From positions 310,001 through 374,000 of the forward strand of contig JARGXX010000006.1 in the NCBI GenBank assembly GCA_030374765.1: a DNA stretch of 64,000 nt, in the 5' to 3' direction. The stretch comes from Agarophyton chilense (taxonomy: Eukaryota > Rhodophyta > Florideophyceae > Gracilariales > Gracilariaceae). The notes beneath the pieces were generated by a model. That model made no database searches. It had not been told where the DNA came from and was given only the letters and a program-made list of their open reading frames with translations. Position numbers and translations under genes: made by a program. This document shows, piece by piece, positions 27,565-38,891 of this stretch (its first letter is position 1; each line of letters starts with the position of its first letter).

Positions 27565-30500
27565 GTTACCGTATGAGGTTGCATTTCCGTCCCTGTTAGA
27601 GGGTTGTTATCCGGATCATCCCTTGGTAGGTCATCGTTCACCTCAATTGAGGTGGGGTCCTCCGAGGGTCGAGTACGCAGGGCTACAGCTCTGGGCTCTC
27701 GAGCTGAGGTGTCCGCCTCCATGTGATGTTGAACCGTTTCAGGTGCTACCGTAATACGGTCAATTGATATCGTCTTCGGTATTCCGTCCTGGTCAACCGT
27801 AACGGTGTGGTCTGATGCGTTAAAAACCTTATAAGGTCCCAATGATTTGGGTAGGAGCTTCGAATTGATATATCTATCAATAGCTTCATCGTCCGCTTCA
27901 TCACCCGTTCGTGGTCTTTTACCTGAAGATGGGTTGTTTATGTAAACATATTTTCCCGACAAGACAGAGACCACTTTGGTTACCCTACGGTCGTAGTCGG
28001 CCTTGTACCGCTTCTGGGCTGCAGTGAGGCGGCTCTCTGCATGTTTGAGAGCCCTCCTCAACCTCACAAGGGTGTTTCGCTTGACTTGGGCAGGGGTCAG
28101 TGTGCCAGCTGCAGTGCTGGTGGTATGATCTCCCTGCACTAAAGTACCTGGGGGGGGTTGCGAAAGAACCAAATCAAAGGAAGTGCTCTGCGTTGACCGG
28201 TGTACCTGAAGGTTATAGGAGTAGGTGAGCGGTTGCACCAGCTCATCCCACCCAGTTTGGTGCTCTTCCGTATAGTGTCGGAGCCTTGATACCAATGTGT
28301 AGTTAATGCGCTCGACCTGTCCGTTCGTCTGCGGGTGGTAGGCCGTAGTGAAATAGTGCCTAATACCCAATAGGTTACAGAATGTTTCGAAGAACTTCGA
28401 TGCCAAGTTTGAACCATTATCGGTGAGTAGGTACAGTGGTGCGCCATACGGGTAGACCCAATTGTTGAGGAACGCGATCGCCAGCGTGGTTGACTTCGTA
28501 TCCTTTAAAGGTATCGCTCTCGTGAGCTTCGAGAACCTGTCGGTGATCACCTGAATATGCTGATACCCATTCTTGGTTTTGGGAAGTGGTCCTAGAAGGT
28601 CTATCGCAACAAACTCCAGTGTACCCGCTGCTGGAAACAGCTTGAAGTACTTTCGATGCTTTCGAATACCGCCGCGGGTACGAGCACAAGATTCGCATTG
28701 ACCTACAAAGGTATAGACATCATGGGCCATATGAGGCCATTAGAACTGTTGCCTCAAGGTGTTATACATCCTGGTGGCCCCGGGGTGTCTCGATAGTCGC
28801 GGGTAGTGCGCGAGATACAAGATTCTCGGGCGCAGTGACTTCGGAACCACCTTTTGAAGGCTACCATCCAAGGTCGACCTTCTCACGATGTACCCATTGT
28901 GGTCCACATCTAACGGTGATCCTCTGAAACCAATTTGGTCAACCAGGGTTCTGCAGTACGCATCCTGGGCCTGTTCTCGTAGAAACTCCTCTCGGGTTAC
29001 GGGCATGACGTTCGTTTCCTCTAGGGTCAGTATCTGCGTTGCCATGTCGGTGTTCCGCAAAGCACCTTCTTCAGGTAAGTCCCAACATCCTTTTAGGTGT
29101 TCGCCAGTACCATTTTGGTTTGATGACACCAAAAAGCAAGGGATATCATCGTCCACCGGTTCTGTCTCTAACCCTGAGGTGTTTAATCGTGACATATCGT
29201 CAGCTATGTTGTGCTGATTACCTGGACGGTACTGTACATCGTATTCAAACTCCGAGAGTCTCAACCTCCAACGGGCAAGTCTACCAGACGCATCTGCGAG
29301 TCCGAGGATCTACGTTAAGGCGTCGTGGTCCGTGCACAACGTAAAGCGTTCACCAGAAAGGTATGGACGGAGCATCAACAAGCTCCACACTACTTCTAGA
29401 TATTCCTTCTCGGTTACCGTGTAGTTATGCTCCGCCTCATTCATAGCGCGGCTCCAGTATCATATAGGTAATTTGTCTCCCTTGTGCTGCTCCTGCATGA
29501 GACAACAACCAATTTGGGCATGGGATGCATCTGTATCCACCGTGTATGGTAGACCTGTTTTCTGTAACGCTAAGATTGGCGGCGACAACAGCACTCGTTT
29601 CAATTCCTCAAAGGTGTCCATTTCTTCGTTCGATAGATTCTCAAACCGTTCAGGTTCACCTTTCTGGAGCTTCTTGTTGAGGGGAGCCACTATTTTCGCG
29701 AATCCCTTCACGAAGCGACGATAGACGTTGCATACAACTGTAAAGGATCGTACGTCTGTCTTGGATCGTGGCAACTTGACCTCCTGTACGGCTCTAATGT
29801 TGCTTGGCGCAACCTCCAGAGTACCAGGGCCTATGATGTGTCCCAGGTATTCAACCGTTCTGGTAAAGAAGACTCATTTGCGTAGCTTCAGCGTCACCCC
29901 CGACTCAGCTAGGAGGGTTGTTACGGTGCGTACGTGGGCAAAGTGCTCTTCTACAGATCTGGAATAGATGATTACATCATCGATGTATACCAAGGCCGTT
30001 GTCCATTTAACCTTCGAAAGGATGATGTCCAACGCCCTTTGAAAGGTGGCTGGAGCATTGCGTAACCCGAACGGCATCCGCGTGAAGCGAAACAAAACTG
30101 CATGGCACGTGAAGGTCGTTTTGTCTCGATCGTTCTCACCTACGGGTACCTGCCGATAACCACAATTGGCATCCAACGTCGTAAATATCTGCGCATCTCC
30201 CAAGGAGTCGATGCACTCATCCATTCCAGGTATCGGATACGAATCCCTGATGGTCACGCTATTGAGCCTCCTGTAGTCCACACAAAACCTCATACGGTTA
30301 TCCTCTTTCTTCTGAACCAGAACCACGGGACTAGCCCAATCTGAGTTGGCTGGTTCAATTACACCTTCTTGCAGCATTCGCTCCACTTCTTTGAGTTCTA
30401 TCTCTCTCGCCTTCGGACCCGCTCGGTATGGCTGCTGGTAAATCGGCTTCGAGTCAGGGAGGAGCTCAATGCGATGCTGTGTGGCCTTAGTTTGGCCCAG

Positions 30501-31575
30501 ATGGCCTGACCACATGGTTGGTTTCGAACTCCTCCAGAAGGTCGATAATACGGCCCCGCAGTTGGCCGTTTTCTTCACCGATCTGGATTGTATCTTGCCA
30601 TTGCCTCTCAGGGTCCCGTTCCTCTTCTTTGTCTCCCGATGCCTTATCGGTTAGCTTCGCTTCCAAGTTGGTATTTATCGATATCTTTGTGGTTGTGGAC
30701 GCATTTGCGCACCCCCCTTCCTTACCCAAGGCAACCTCGCCGAGATCAGCGTGAGCTACGGTGAAGACCCCTTGTGGTGCCGGTAGTGCAATGCCAAGAT
30801 TGGTATTTTTCGTCAACTTCACGTCGTGACTGCTGAAGTTACTGAGACACACCTTAAAGAGTTGATTCGGGATGTTGTCGAAAATCCCGTTGGCTATCAA
30901 GGTGAGGAGTCGATGTGCTAACCTCGGATGGTTTTGTAATATGACCAGCCCGGGGGTCACACACCACACCGGTACCAATATTTGGTGCATTGCCGGGATA
31001 ACAACCTGTTTGGTAATGCGCACTTTGTTGGAGACCGTTTCCGTGGATATTGTCTTCATCGGTTTGACGAACCATCCCCGTTTGGTTTCTGTATTACCTA
31101 AAATGACAATTCGTTCCCCCTGACGTAGGGCGACTGTATGGGAACCAGGAAGGATTGCTTTGACATGTCTCTCAATGAAGTTCGTACGTAGTAGGCAGTC
31201 TGTCGGTAAACGGTCGACAACAAAAAATTGCAGTCCTACCTTGAGGTGCCCGAGCTGCACTACAATGGTGAGCATACCTCGAAGATTTAATGGGCGTTCA
31301 TTTGCATCCACCAGCGGGTTGTTGTAGGGAGGTCGGCTCAAGTTCCGAAGTACCGCCTCAGGTATAACGCGGGAGTTCAGGACGCTTGGGCCGGCCCCCG
31401 TATCCAACACGCAGGTGACCGAAACCGCAAGGCGATCGGAGAAAAACATTGAAGCACGTACTTTATAGTTATTGTACTTCATATGACAAACCGGAACTGG
31501 TTGTGACGTGTTCTCTTCCACCTTCAAAGATCTGGGTATCGATTGGCTTTTCGATTGAAGGTTGGGTTCGGCCAT
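27560..31575 (-). pseudogene. pol: Element B pol: protease, RT, RNase H, integrase, with nonsense codons and a frameshift
   Basis: Protease part (31575-30487) has VLDTGAGPSVLNS. A one-base frame change near 30530 leads into RT (CVDYRRLNSVTIRDSYP, MPFGLRNAPATFQ, LVYIDDVIIY; note YIDD rather than YLDD). RNase H (TVDTDASHAQIG, NIADDMSRLN) and integrase follow. Integrase has an HHCC-type finger (AHYPRLSRH ... CESC) and the DDE residues in VAIDLLGPL, LLTDNGSN and NGQVERIN. In-frame stops lie at 29874 (TGA), 29460 (TGA), 29310 (TAG, at a conserved Trp position) and 28740 (TAA, between the two halves of the zinc finger). The integrase core from 28730 is uninterrupted until element A. The breaks are described, not repaired. 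Confidence 0.88.
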
Positions 31576-31577
31576 TA
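31573..31577 (-). promoter_or_regulatory. TAATG stop-start overlap between element B gag and pol
   Basis: The gag stop TAA overlaps the pol ATG by two bases, with pol in the -1 frame. No slippery heptamer is seen directly upstream, so termination-reinitiation is more likely than frameshifting here, unlike in element A. Confidence 0.55.
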
Positions 31578-33629
31578 CGCCAACCGCTCGGTGTTTTCCT
31601 CCTGTACGGGAGGGGTTGAGTCCAAGTTTGGTGTTTCCTCGATGGTATTGACCTGTACCGGTGTACGGGGTTGCAACCTATTTGGTGCTTGCGTTGAAGA
31701 CCCAGAGAGACGTTGGTGATTCTGCATGCGAGCCTGAATCAACTGGTCTCTCATCCCTGGAGGTAAGTTAGCGCAATTGTTTGCCAAATGGTCTGTCGCG
31801 AGACCAAACCAGCAAACGAGGGCTCCAGTTTGAGGGTCTCGCGTTACCATTGAGGGGGGCTTCGAAACCTGGTTGGTAGGAGCAGTGGCGTAGGATGTGG
31901 GTGGCGAGTTATGGGAGATCGCTTCTGGCATCCTATGCGAGCTCACCGAACTTGGCGGCGATTGTACCGAGTTTGGTGTACGCGTTGACGACCAATTTCT
32001 TACCGTCGACGGTTTCGAGAACCGCCTCTGGATCGCTAATAAGTGGATAGGGCTCCCTGTAGGTACTTCGAGGTGCGAGCTACCCTCTGAGGTTGTGGTA
32101 TCTTCAATTTCCAAGACCGACCTTTTCGGTTTATCCTTCAAGGTTGGAGGCACGGCTGGTCTCTTTCCCAGCCGAAGAGTATCTCCAAGGCCCTGGGAGT
32201 ATCGAGCCACCCCATTGTAGACTACCTTTCGGTTAGTGGCCAGGTAATTGCGTACCTGGGACCGGATCGCTTGGTCGACCTTGTCGGCAAATAGCGACTT
32301 TAACCTAGAGGTAGTGAACACATTCCCACAGCGGGTTGCCAGATTCCACAGCGCGAGAGAAAACTCCGATTTGGTTTGCACAGACCTTTGATGGTAGGCG
32401 AGGACTTCCGAATAAGCCTCTTGGATAACCTCATCGGTGGCGTATGTTTCCAATAGGAAATTGACCACTTCTGGGTATGACTACAACATCTCTGTGCCAT
32501 CCCCATCCACCGTTAAGGTGTTGCCGCGGAGCCTACCCTGCAGCAAGAAGTATGCTTTTCCTTTCAGGTAAAACTGAAATAACCACATAGCAGCGCCCTC
32601 GGAAAACCCATTTTGGTCAAATGCAAGCTTGAACTTCTGCAGAAACTCAATCACCGCAATAGGATCAGTACCTGTGAAGGTTGCGTCACCCATTTGGAAG
32701 CTGAGCTTCTTGTGGTGCTTAGTAATCTTCTGAGCAACCTCTTGGGTGTATTCAGAAGACTTGTTGATCAACCGATAAGTCCTGTAATCAACCGCTTTGG
32801 TGAACATATCGTTCAACGGTTGGTGCACCTCCAGGTCCATTTCGGTGCCCGTCTCAGAGTCGGGCGACTCATTGTATCGCTTTTTCCCCTTTCGGTTCTT
32901 TTTCGACGACTTCTTCGTCGGCCTGTTCGGTTTCTTCTTCTTCTTACCTTTACGTTCATCATCCGACGATGAACTCGTATAGGAACTGGAGTCTGACGAG
33001 TCGGAGTCAGAATCATCCTCCCGATTATTTTCCCTCTTCGACCTCCGCTTCTTCCCTTCTTGGTTTCTTCGTCGCTCATCCAACGAGTCAAACGAATTGT
33101 CCTTGGGATCACCTCCATGGGTATCCTTTTGAAGGAAACCAGTAATTGGTGGCAGATAAATGTCTTAAGGATCTACCTTCCCCTGGACCTCTTGACTCTG
33201 CCTTGGACCTTATAGGTACTCACTATCAGTAGGTAAGTGTTTGGAATCGGTGTAATGACCCATTTGGATCCCTTGTGGTATGCGCTTTGCGATGTTCACC
33301 TGCGTAGGTCGGGATTCTGCGAATCCCTCGGAAACCCAAACGTCCTGCACAGCGCGCTAAACATGCTCCCTGGCATCTGTAAAGAGATACTGTTTCACCA
33401 TTTCAGGTATCCTTTCCGATAGCTCATGAGCTGCTCGGTCAACCACAATACGGGTAAATGCATCGACGTCCATTGAGGGCGGAACCATCCGGGTCTCCGA
33501 CTTCTCCTTTATGGTTGATGCATCCTCGACCGCGAGGGTGACTAGCGCTTTCGCTCGCTCTTCGAGCTGAGGCCATAGCTCTTCCGCTGCAACCTCAATT
33601 GGTAATTCCCTTTGAGGTTCCATTGCCAT
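31575..33629 (-). pseudogene. gag: Element B gag, interrupted by four in-frame stops
   Basis: One reading phase from 33629 to 31575 holds the whole gag. The N-terminal part has ELWPQLEERAKALVTLAVED. A Lys/Ser/Asp-rich section follows (KKKKKPNRPTKKSSKK). Capsid-like helices follow (DPIAVIEFLQKFKLAFDQNGFSEG, similar to DPILVLDFLHRFV in element A). A degenerate knuckle, CWFGLATDHLANNC, has Gly in place of the second Cys. Stops interrupt it at 33357 (TAG), 33210 (TAA), 33165 (TAA) and 32481 (TAG). Homology to element A gag and the same position support the call. Confidence 0.8.
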
Positions 33630-33911
33630 TGGCGGCGGACCATGTACCTTTCCGGTTTTGTCTCGAGGGTGCTGGAGCAGTTACTCGGGGTTTTCCAGAA
33701 TCGGTTGAGCCGATGGGGCTCCTTTAAGACCTTAATGGCTTGGTGGGGCGCTCGCACCACGCGTATTCCTTTTAGGTCGTTCCATTTGTGACGAATAGTG
33801 GTATCCTGTATTGCTTTGCGGGATTTCCTGAAACCAAATAGGTGTACGAGCGTCCACTCCTTCTCGAAATCTCGTGTGAACCGTGAAGGTACGAGGAAAC
33901 CTAAAAACACT

Positions 33912-33929
33912 TTCTAAGTCGGCAGACCA
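33912..33929 (-). promoter_or_regulatory. Primer-binding site of element B
   Basis: Plus strand TTCTAAGTCGGCAGACCA, three bases from the 5' LTR. Same layout and 17 of 18 bases as the element A site. Confidence 0.7.
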
Positions 33930-33932
33930 AAA

Positions 33933-34566
33933 TGTCGTACAATCACCTCTGGGGTATGCTACTGTCTTGTCTCGGGAGCGTAGTGACGCTCAACCGTAGG
34001 GAGCGTGTTGACGCTCAACATTAGAAGGTTGACGTAGTAAACCTCGATGGTAACAGGGCACCGTGAAAACCCGCAGGGGCAAACGGCGGTGCGACTAGCC
34101 TATACCGTGTAGGTAAACGATGGTAGGCGTTGACGCGCGGGAAAGCCAGTGTGGTAGTTGAGAAACAATAAACCAAAAGGTAAAGTCGTGACCCAAGTGA
34201 TGCCTGTATTTATCAGATAAGGATGGGGGAGGTGCAGTTCCCTATATGCAGTAGACTGCACTCTGCAGATCACCTGGGAGGTGCCAGTAAGGCACGGTCT
34301 CTGACCTAGTGTCAGAGACCTGTCCAGCAGTGGCTACAGTGCCAGGTGGCCACTCAACTACTGTACTAAAATAAATATAATTACAATTACAAGTACTAAC
34401 AATTACTCAACCAGAAGGTACATGTCAACACTACACGTGGCTGACAACACCTAGATGGTAGCTCGCCCGCAGCTACGTGGCCGATGATCCCTCGCACCCA
34501 TCACCTACAAGGTCAGCGTAGTGTATTCACAACCTCAAAGGTCAAACCTTCTGCCACTACAAGACA
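33933..34566 (-). repeat. B-type LTR, right copy (5' LTR of element B)
   Basis: 634 bp, plus strand TGTCGTACAATC... to ...CTACAAGACA, TG...CA ends. It contains the palindrome GGTCTCTGAC-ctagt-GTCAGAGACC. Most similar to the inverted copy at 16407-17041. Confidence 0.85.
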
Positions 34567-36506
34567 CCAAACAGCTCAGAAATGATCTGTAAAGCACGGA
34601 AGCCTCATTTTTACTACAGATATTTAATAAACTATACAAAGCAAGTTTTATTCAAACATATGCTTTCTTTCTTTACAGGCCACTTAAAAATGTCCGATTT
34701 AGCAAACTATCTTTTCAGTGCTCAAGCTTTCTCTCTTCATGTACTTATGAAACCAATGGGAGCTGTATTTATATGATCTCATTGCTTCTTTTTTTGTCAG
34801 AGATTCGCTTCTTAGGCTTCGATAGTATCTGGTGATTATATTGTATCTTCCATCATTTTGAATATCTCAGCACTAATTGGTAATATAGTAGTTCGTATTT
34901 TGTCTTCACGGAACAAAGACTCTGATTTAATGAATAAAATTTTCGCCTCCATAAAGTGAGTCAAAATTTTATAGAACTCTGGGAAGTGGTATTCTCAAAT
35001 ACAACAAAATGCTTTACTTTTCGATTCTTTTGGCTAACCTCATATATTTCTGTACTAATTTGCACCAAGTGGCTACGATTTGCTGTAAAATCACATAACG
35101 TGCAGCTGTTTTCTGTAGAGCAGCGCCCAGTTAGGGGATACTTGATGATGCAACTCATAGAATGAGGGTTGAACCCTCCGAGGGTTATGACTATGATCCC
35201 CTCTAAGGTGTGCTGAGGTGGCACTGTTTTCTGGTTAGAGTTCGCCTATGAAGGGAAGATTCGGATGGCCCATGGTTGGATTGGCCCCGTGTTACACGTG
35301 GCTTAATTTTGGCACCGATTTTCGGATATTTGTTAGAACGTTGGACTTTTGGGCCCTGACAGTGGGATCTCCACGTGAATGGCCCTGAGCAGGTGTGCAC
35401 TACTGTAATTAGTAGAGTTTAGTTAGTGGGCCCTACTTAGGGAGACGAGATCTGACAGTCCGAGGCTCAGAGTAAATGGTAACCAAGGTTGGTCTTCGAT
35501 ACCTTAGAGGTTCTTCGTCGCCATCGTTTCGGCCTTACAACCCGGAACGGGCTCTGGTTAGCAACGCCTGCGTAGGGACACGATTCCACTTGGAGAGTGC
35601 CCACGTTTGGGTTCCGTGCAACCACCCCCTTGGGACCGCTCAGACGACCTGCGTGCACGATACCCCGTGGGGGTTCTACTTACTTGTTGCGTGCTTTTTG
35701 TGTTTCCTTTCGAGGACAGGTTTTCGCCCCTGTATCGGGTTTCTTTTGTTGTTTCGCCCCTTTTCTGGTTCTCGGGTCTGGTGCCTGTTAGGGCCCGACC
35801 CTCGCCCCGTTTTTCCTCTTCGCCGGATTTTCCCCCATTCTTTTTGGGATACCCATACCCATTCCCGACCCAACGGTTTCTACCCCTCACCTCCGTCGGT
35901 ACTGCCGGAATCCCCTGTGGGAGTTACACCCCACACTACGGGTGGAACGGAGGGCTCTGTCTCTGAGTCTGCCTCCCCCAGGGAGCAAGGCTTCGAACAC
36001 CTTGAGAGCACTTCCCGTCGCCGGTTTTTGCTCCACATTTTCTTACTCCATGTTTTTTGTGTTCGGTCATTTAAATGAAGAGCACGAAGGTGTTTGTCTT
36101 CATGGGACTTAAGTGAGCGTGATTTATTATAGTTCTTTCTTAATTTGTGACGTTAATTAAGTCATTGATCGTGTTTGGGGCACAAAAGCGTCAAAAAGTG
36201 GTGTGTGTATGAAACAGTGTATTATTAACTATATATAAGTGATTAAAAATTTGTCTAGGTATCATACAACAGGTGTTTCTATCCGGACCGTTACATTTTT
36301 GAGATACTCTATACGTTAAGACTACTGTTTCTACAACGACGAAGGATATCACTTTCTGTACTCTGGAAAAGGTGCAAAGTGGACAGAAGGCAACCTGCAA
36401 TAGTGAAGTATTTGTTAAAATGAAGTTGGCGCTGCTATTGACATGCTTTCGATTTCTTCATTGTATCGGTAAAAAACTCTGTATTTAAAATGACGAAAAA
36501 TGTGGG

Positions 36507-36582
36507 AGCTCACTACTAATACAGCTGTCAACGTTTTTCTGGTGTCTAGCCAGACACTTTTATAGCCTAGTGGTTGTCACAG
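36507..36582 (+). repeat. SINE-like repeat unit, copy 1, with pol III A-box-like motif
   Basis: AGCTCACTACTAATACAGCTGT ... TTTTATAGCCTAGTGGTTGTCACAG recurs at 36860. TAGCCTAGTGG (36563-36573) fits the tRNA A box, and AGTTCCAGTCT at 36617-36627 is a B-box-like match downstream. The spacing is somewhat longer than in a plain tRNA. A tRNA-derived SINE is possible; no tRNA cloverleaf could be drawn. Confidence 0.4.
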
Positions 36583-36859
36583 GTTATGGGCCCTCATCGC
36601 AGCCGCTGTGGTACAGAGTTCCAGTCTCACCAGTTGCACCCGCTACCTTCCACTCTCTCCATCTTTCAAAGTCACCCCGATCACATCAATATCACACGTC
36701 CACACGTCTACACATCAACACATATACACATCTACACATCGTCGATACGTAAAAACGGAACATACTCTCCGCGTTCGGCTCCACCGAGTTTGACCGGAGA
36801 CTGTGGGAGCTCACTACCGCTCATTGCATTTCAAACTCAGTTCCGCCTACGCTCGTGAA

Positions 36860-36928
36860 AGCTCACTACTAATACAGCTGTCCACGTTCCTCTGGCCGGA
36901 AACTTTTATAGCCTAGTGGTTGTCACAG
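36860..36928 (+). repeat. SINE-like repeat unit, copy 2
   Basis: 69-bp near copy of 36507-36582, 353 bp downstream in the same orientation, with a short deletion in the middle. It keeps the A-box-like TAGCCTAGTGG but lacks the downstream B-box-like motif. Confidence 0.55.
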
Positions 36929-37183
36929 AAAATGGCAAAAAGACAGACATTACCTGTTGTGCGAACCCTCGTTTTTGGGCACTTTATTGCCACCCCCGTA
37001 AAATATAGTAAAATTACTGGCGTGACTGAAAGTTTGTCTGAGAACCCGCCCTGACAACCACCAAAATGCGCCCCTTACATTACAATATTAGCGTAAGTAA
37101 CCTCATGGAGACAGTACACGTCTCCAAAGTTTTGATAGACACCCTACCTCAGTAAACTGTTCTTCTTTATACACTGAAGTATC

Positions 37184-37501
37184 TTGTACGTTGTTTGTTC
37201 GTTTTGGGCCACCTCTATTACGTCTTCTTCTGCACCCGTTTCGCGCATCAACCATCCAAAAGAATGTCCGATCTGCCTCGAAATTCTTGAAGGAAATGTA
37301 GCAAAACTTTTCTGTCAACATGTGTTTTGTAACGATTGCCTTTCGAGGCATATGAACACAGATGATGGATGGAAATGCCCCATTTTCCGTCGCTACATTC
37401 ACAGCGGACATGTTCTCACTTATTTGACTACACCCCTCAGGTTTCGATTCAGGAAAAACTACAATGTCCCTCACTCACGGACAATGAGCTTCAACGTTTA
37501 G
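37184..37501 (+). pseudogene. RING-finger fragment with last zinc ligand replaced
   Basis: The frame encodes PKECPICLEILEGNVAKLF followed by CQHVFCNDCLSRHM and WKCPIF, a C3HC4 RING pattern in which the final Cys of CPxC is Phe. No ATG precedes the RING in this frame, so the 5' part is missing or lies in an upstream exon that I cannot place. A functional RING would normally need all eight ligands. It is either a decayed gene or an exon of a diverged ubiquitin-ligase gene. Confidence 0.5.
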
Positions 37502-38043
37502 AAAAAAAATTGGTAGCAAACCGTAAGCGCCGCGAGCGCAGATAAAAGAAGAAAGGGCTACGCCCATCTTCTTCTCATAATCAAAATGGGGATAGTGGGG
37601 ATAATGGAGCACCATTGCAGTCACCCGAAAGTTGTATCTGAAGTTTGAACCAAATACCCAGGAGATAAAGAAGAGAAATAACAGTCTAGTGAAGATGGAG
37701 TACTTGAAGAGATAGAAGGATAAAATACAGATATACCAGTATGTAGAGTAAGTCGAAGCAACTATGTTATATTGAAACTCTTACTCTTGGGGTAGGAGGG
37801 AGACGTCTGTTGAGTCCCAATGCATCCCTCATGCGATGATCCATTGAATTGGGCTAAAACCAACCCCGACGGCGAATTTGTGGCGGAGCGGGTGTGGAGA
37901 ACATGTCGTGAAACCCAAACTCATCTCATGATATAGATTGTCCATACATTGTGATGTTGACGTATTTATGTCTTTTGCTCATTTAGTTTTCGACGCAGAT
38001 AAAGAAACAAATATCAATCAATGAAATTGCAGTGATGCCAAGC

Positions 38044-38448
38044 CTATAAATTCAACGATAAGTTTTCAACCCTCTTTTCTAATTGTTTGCCATCATCGTG
38101 TGGGTTATCACCGGGTTTGATGTTAGTTACGTCAGCTTCCAACGAGTCGAGATATTCGTAAATTGTTTGAGATTCAGAAATTCCGAAAGAAAAACGCGTG
38201 GACTCCCAGAGTCTCACCCACTCTGGAACACTGAGCAGAACGATTTCCATTTCCGAGAATTCCGCAGTCAGCTCTGTCGTAAGATAAGTTTCATCCGGCT
38301 GTACCTCCTCTGAATTTTCTACGGCACGGATCTTGGTAGCCTCTTCAAAGTCTACTACACTGTCTCGGTAATCATCGTAAAGCTCTTCTTGGAGATATCG
38401 GTATTCATTGGAACCAAGATATTCATTGACATTTGAGCCTCGACTCAA
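38044..38448 (-). CDS. Small acidic hypothetical protein
   Basis: 134 codons, ATG start, rich in Glu, Asp, Tyr and Leu (YRYLQEELYDDYRDSVVDFEE, EYLDSLEADVTNIKPGD). No domain, signal peptide or membrane segment. Composition is protein-like, but it lies among decaying sequences and may be a remnant. Function unknown. Confidence 0.3.
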   Translation of the reverse strand: MSRGSNVNEYLGSNEYRYLQEELYDDYRDSVVDFEEATKIRAVENSEEVQPDETYLTTELTAEFSEMEIVLLSVPEWVRLWESTRFSFGISESQTIYEYLDSLEADVTNIKPGDNPHDDGKQLEKRVENLSLNL

Positions 38449-38891
38449 TCCTATCCTCGAAGCTCCTCGCCCTCCCTTCCCCCTCGTTCATCTCGTCCAC
38501 CTCGTCCACCTCTTCCGCCGCATCCGCCGCATCCACCTCTGCCACCCCGTCCGTGGTTCTCGCGGCGATGACTTGCGCTGTCGCGGCTTAGAGCCGACTG
38601 CCAACACGGACCAGAGAGCAAAACATTCTCCATCCGATTCCAGAAATGTCCCGATCGATCGTTAAGATGTGTGATATGTTTGCCACCAATAAATGATATC
38701 ACGAAGGGCAAGAGCCGAGATTTCTGAAGACACGATTTGGCGCTAAAGACAAACAGAGATAGTTCGTCTCTTCGGTGACGAAGATTTGATGTTATTAGAC
38801 GTTGAAGCAATAGCCCCGAGCGGGGTAGGGCCGTCTTTTATGCAGAACGGAAAGCCAAAAGCTTATCAATATCCGGCAAATACGAGGGTAC

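Larger units (their letters stand above)
27565..34566 (-). mobile_element. Element B: degraded Ty3/gypsy LTR retrotransposon, host of element A
   Basis: Minus-strand element with 5' LTR at 33933-34566, primer site, broken gag and broken pol (protease-RT-RNase H-integrase). Its pol tail is displaced to 17362-17444 by element A. A correctly oriented intact 3' LTR is not seen; the left side instead has a truncated plus copy and an inverted copy. Multiple stop codons and one frameshift mean it no longer encodes full proteins. Confidence 0.85.
34567..37180. other. AT-rich non-coding region with dispersed repeats
   Basis: 2.6 kb without a supportable gene. The 200-codon frame at 35476-36078 is Pro/Phe/Arg-rich with no domain. 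Around 36.5-36.95 kb is a duplicated ~75-bp sequence with a pol III-like box (separate entry), and a run of ACACATC-type short repeats lies at about 36697-36740. Confidence 0.4.

Noticed and set aside
29310..29876. Stop-codon reassignment explaining stops in element B
   Set aside because: TAA, TAG and TGA all occur at conserved sense positions, and host genes in the window use the same codons as normal stops.
35476..36078. 200-codon plus-strand ORF as a gene
   Set aside because: Skewed Pro/Phe/Arg/Ser composition, no motif, and competing frames of similar quality on both strands.
36075..36115. Start of another LTR-A-like LTR (TGAAGAGCACGAAGG ... GGGACTTAAGT)
   Set aside because: Similarity to the LTR-A end lasts only ~40 bp with gaps, and there is no purine tract or second copy.
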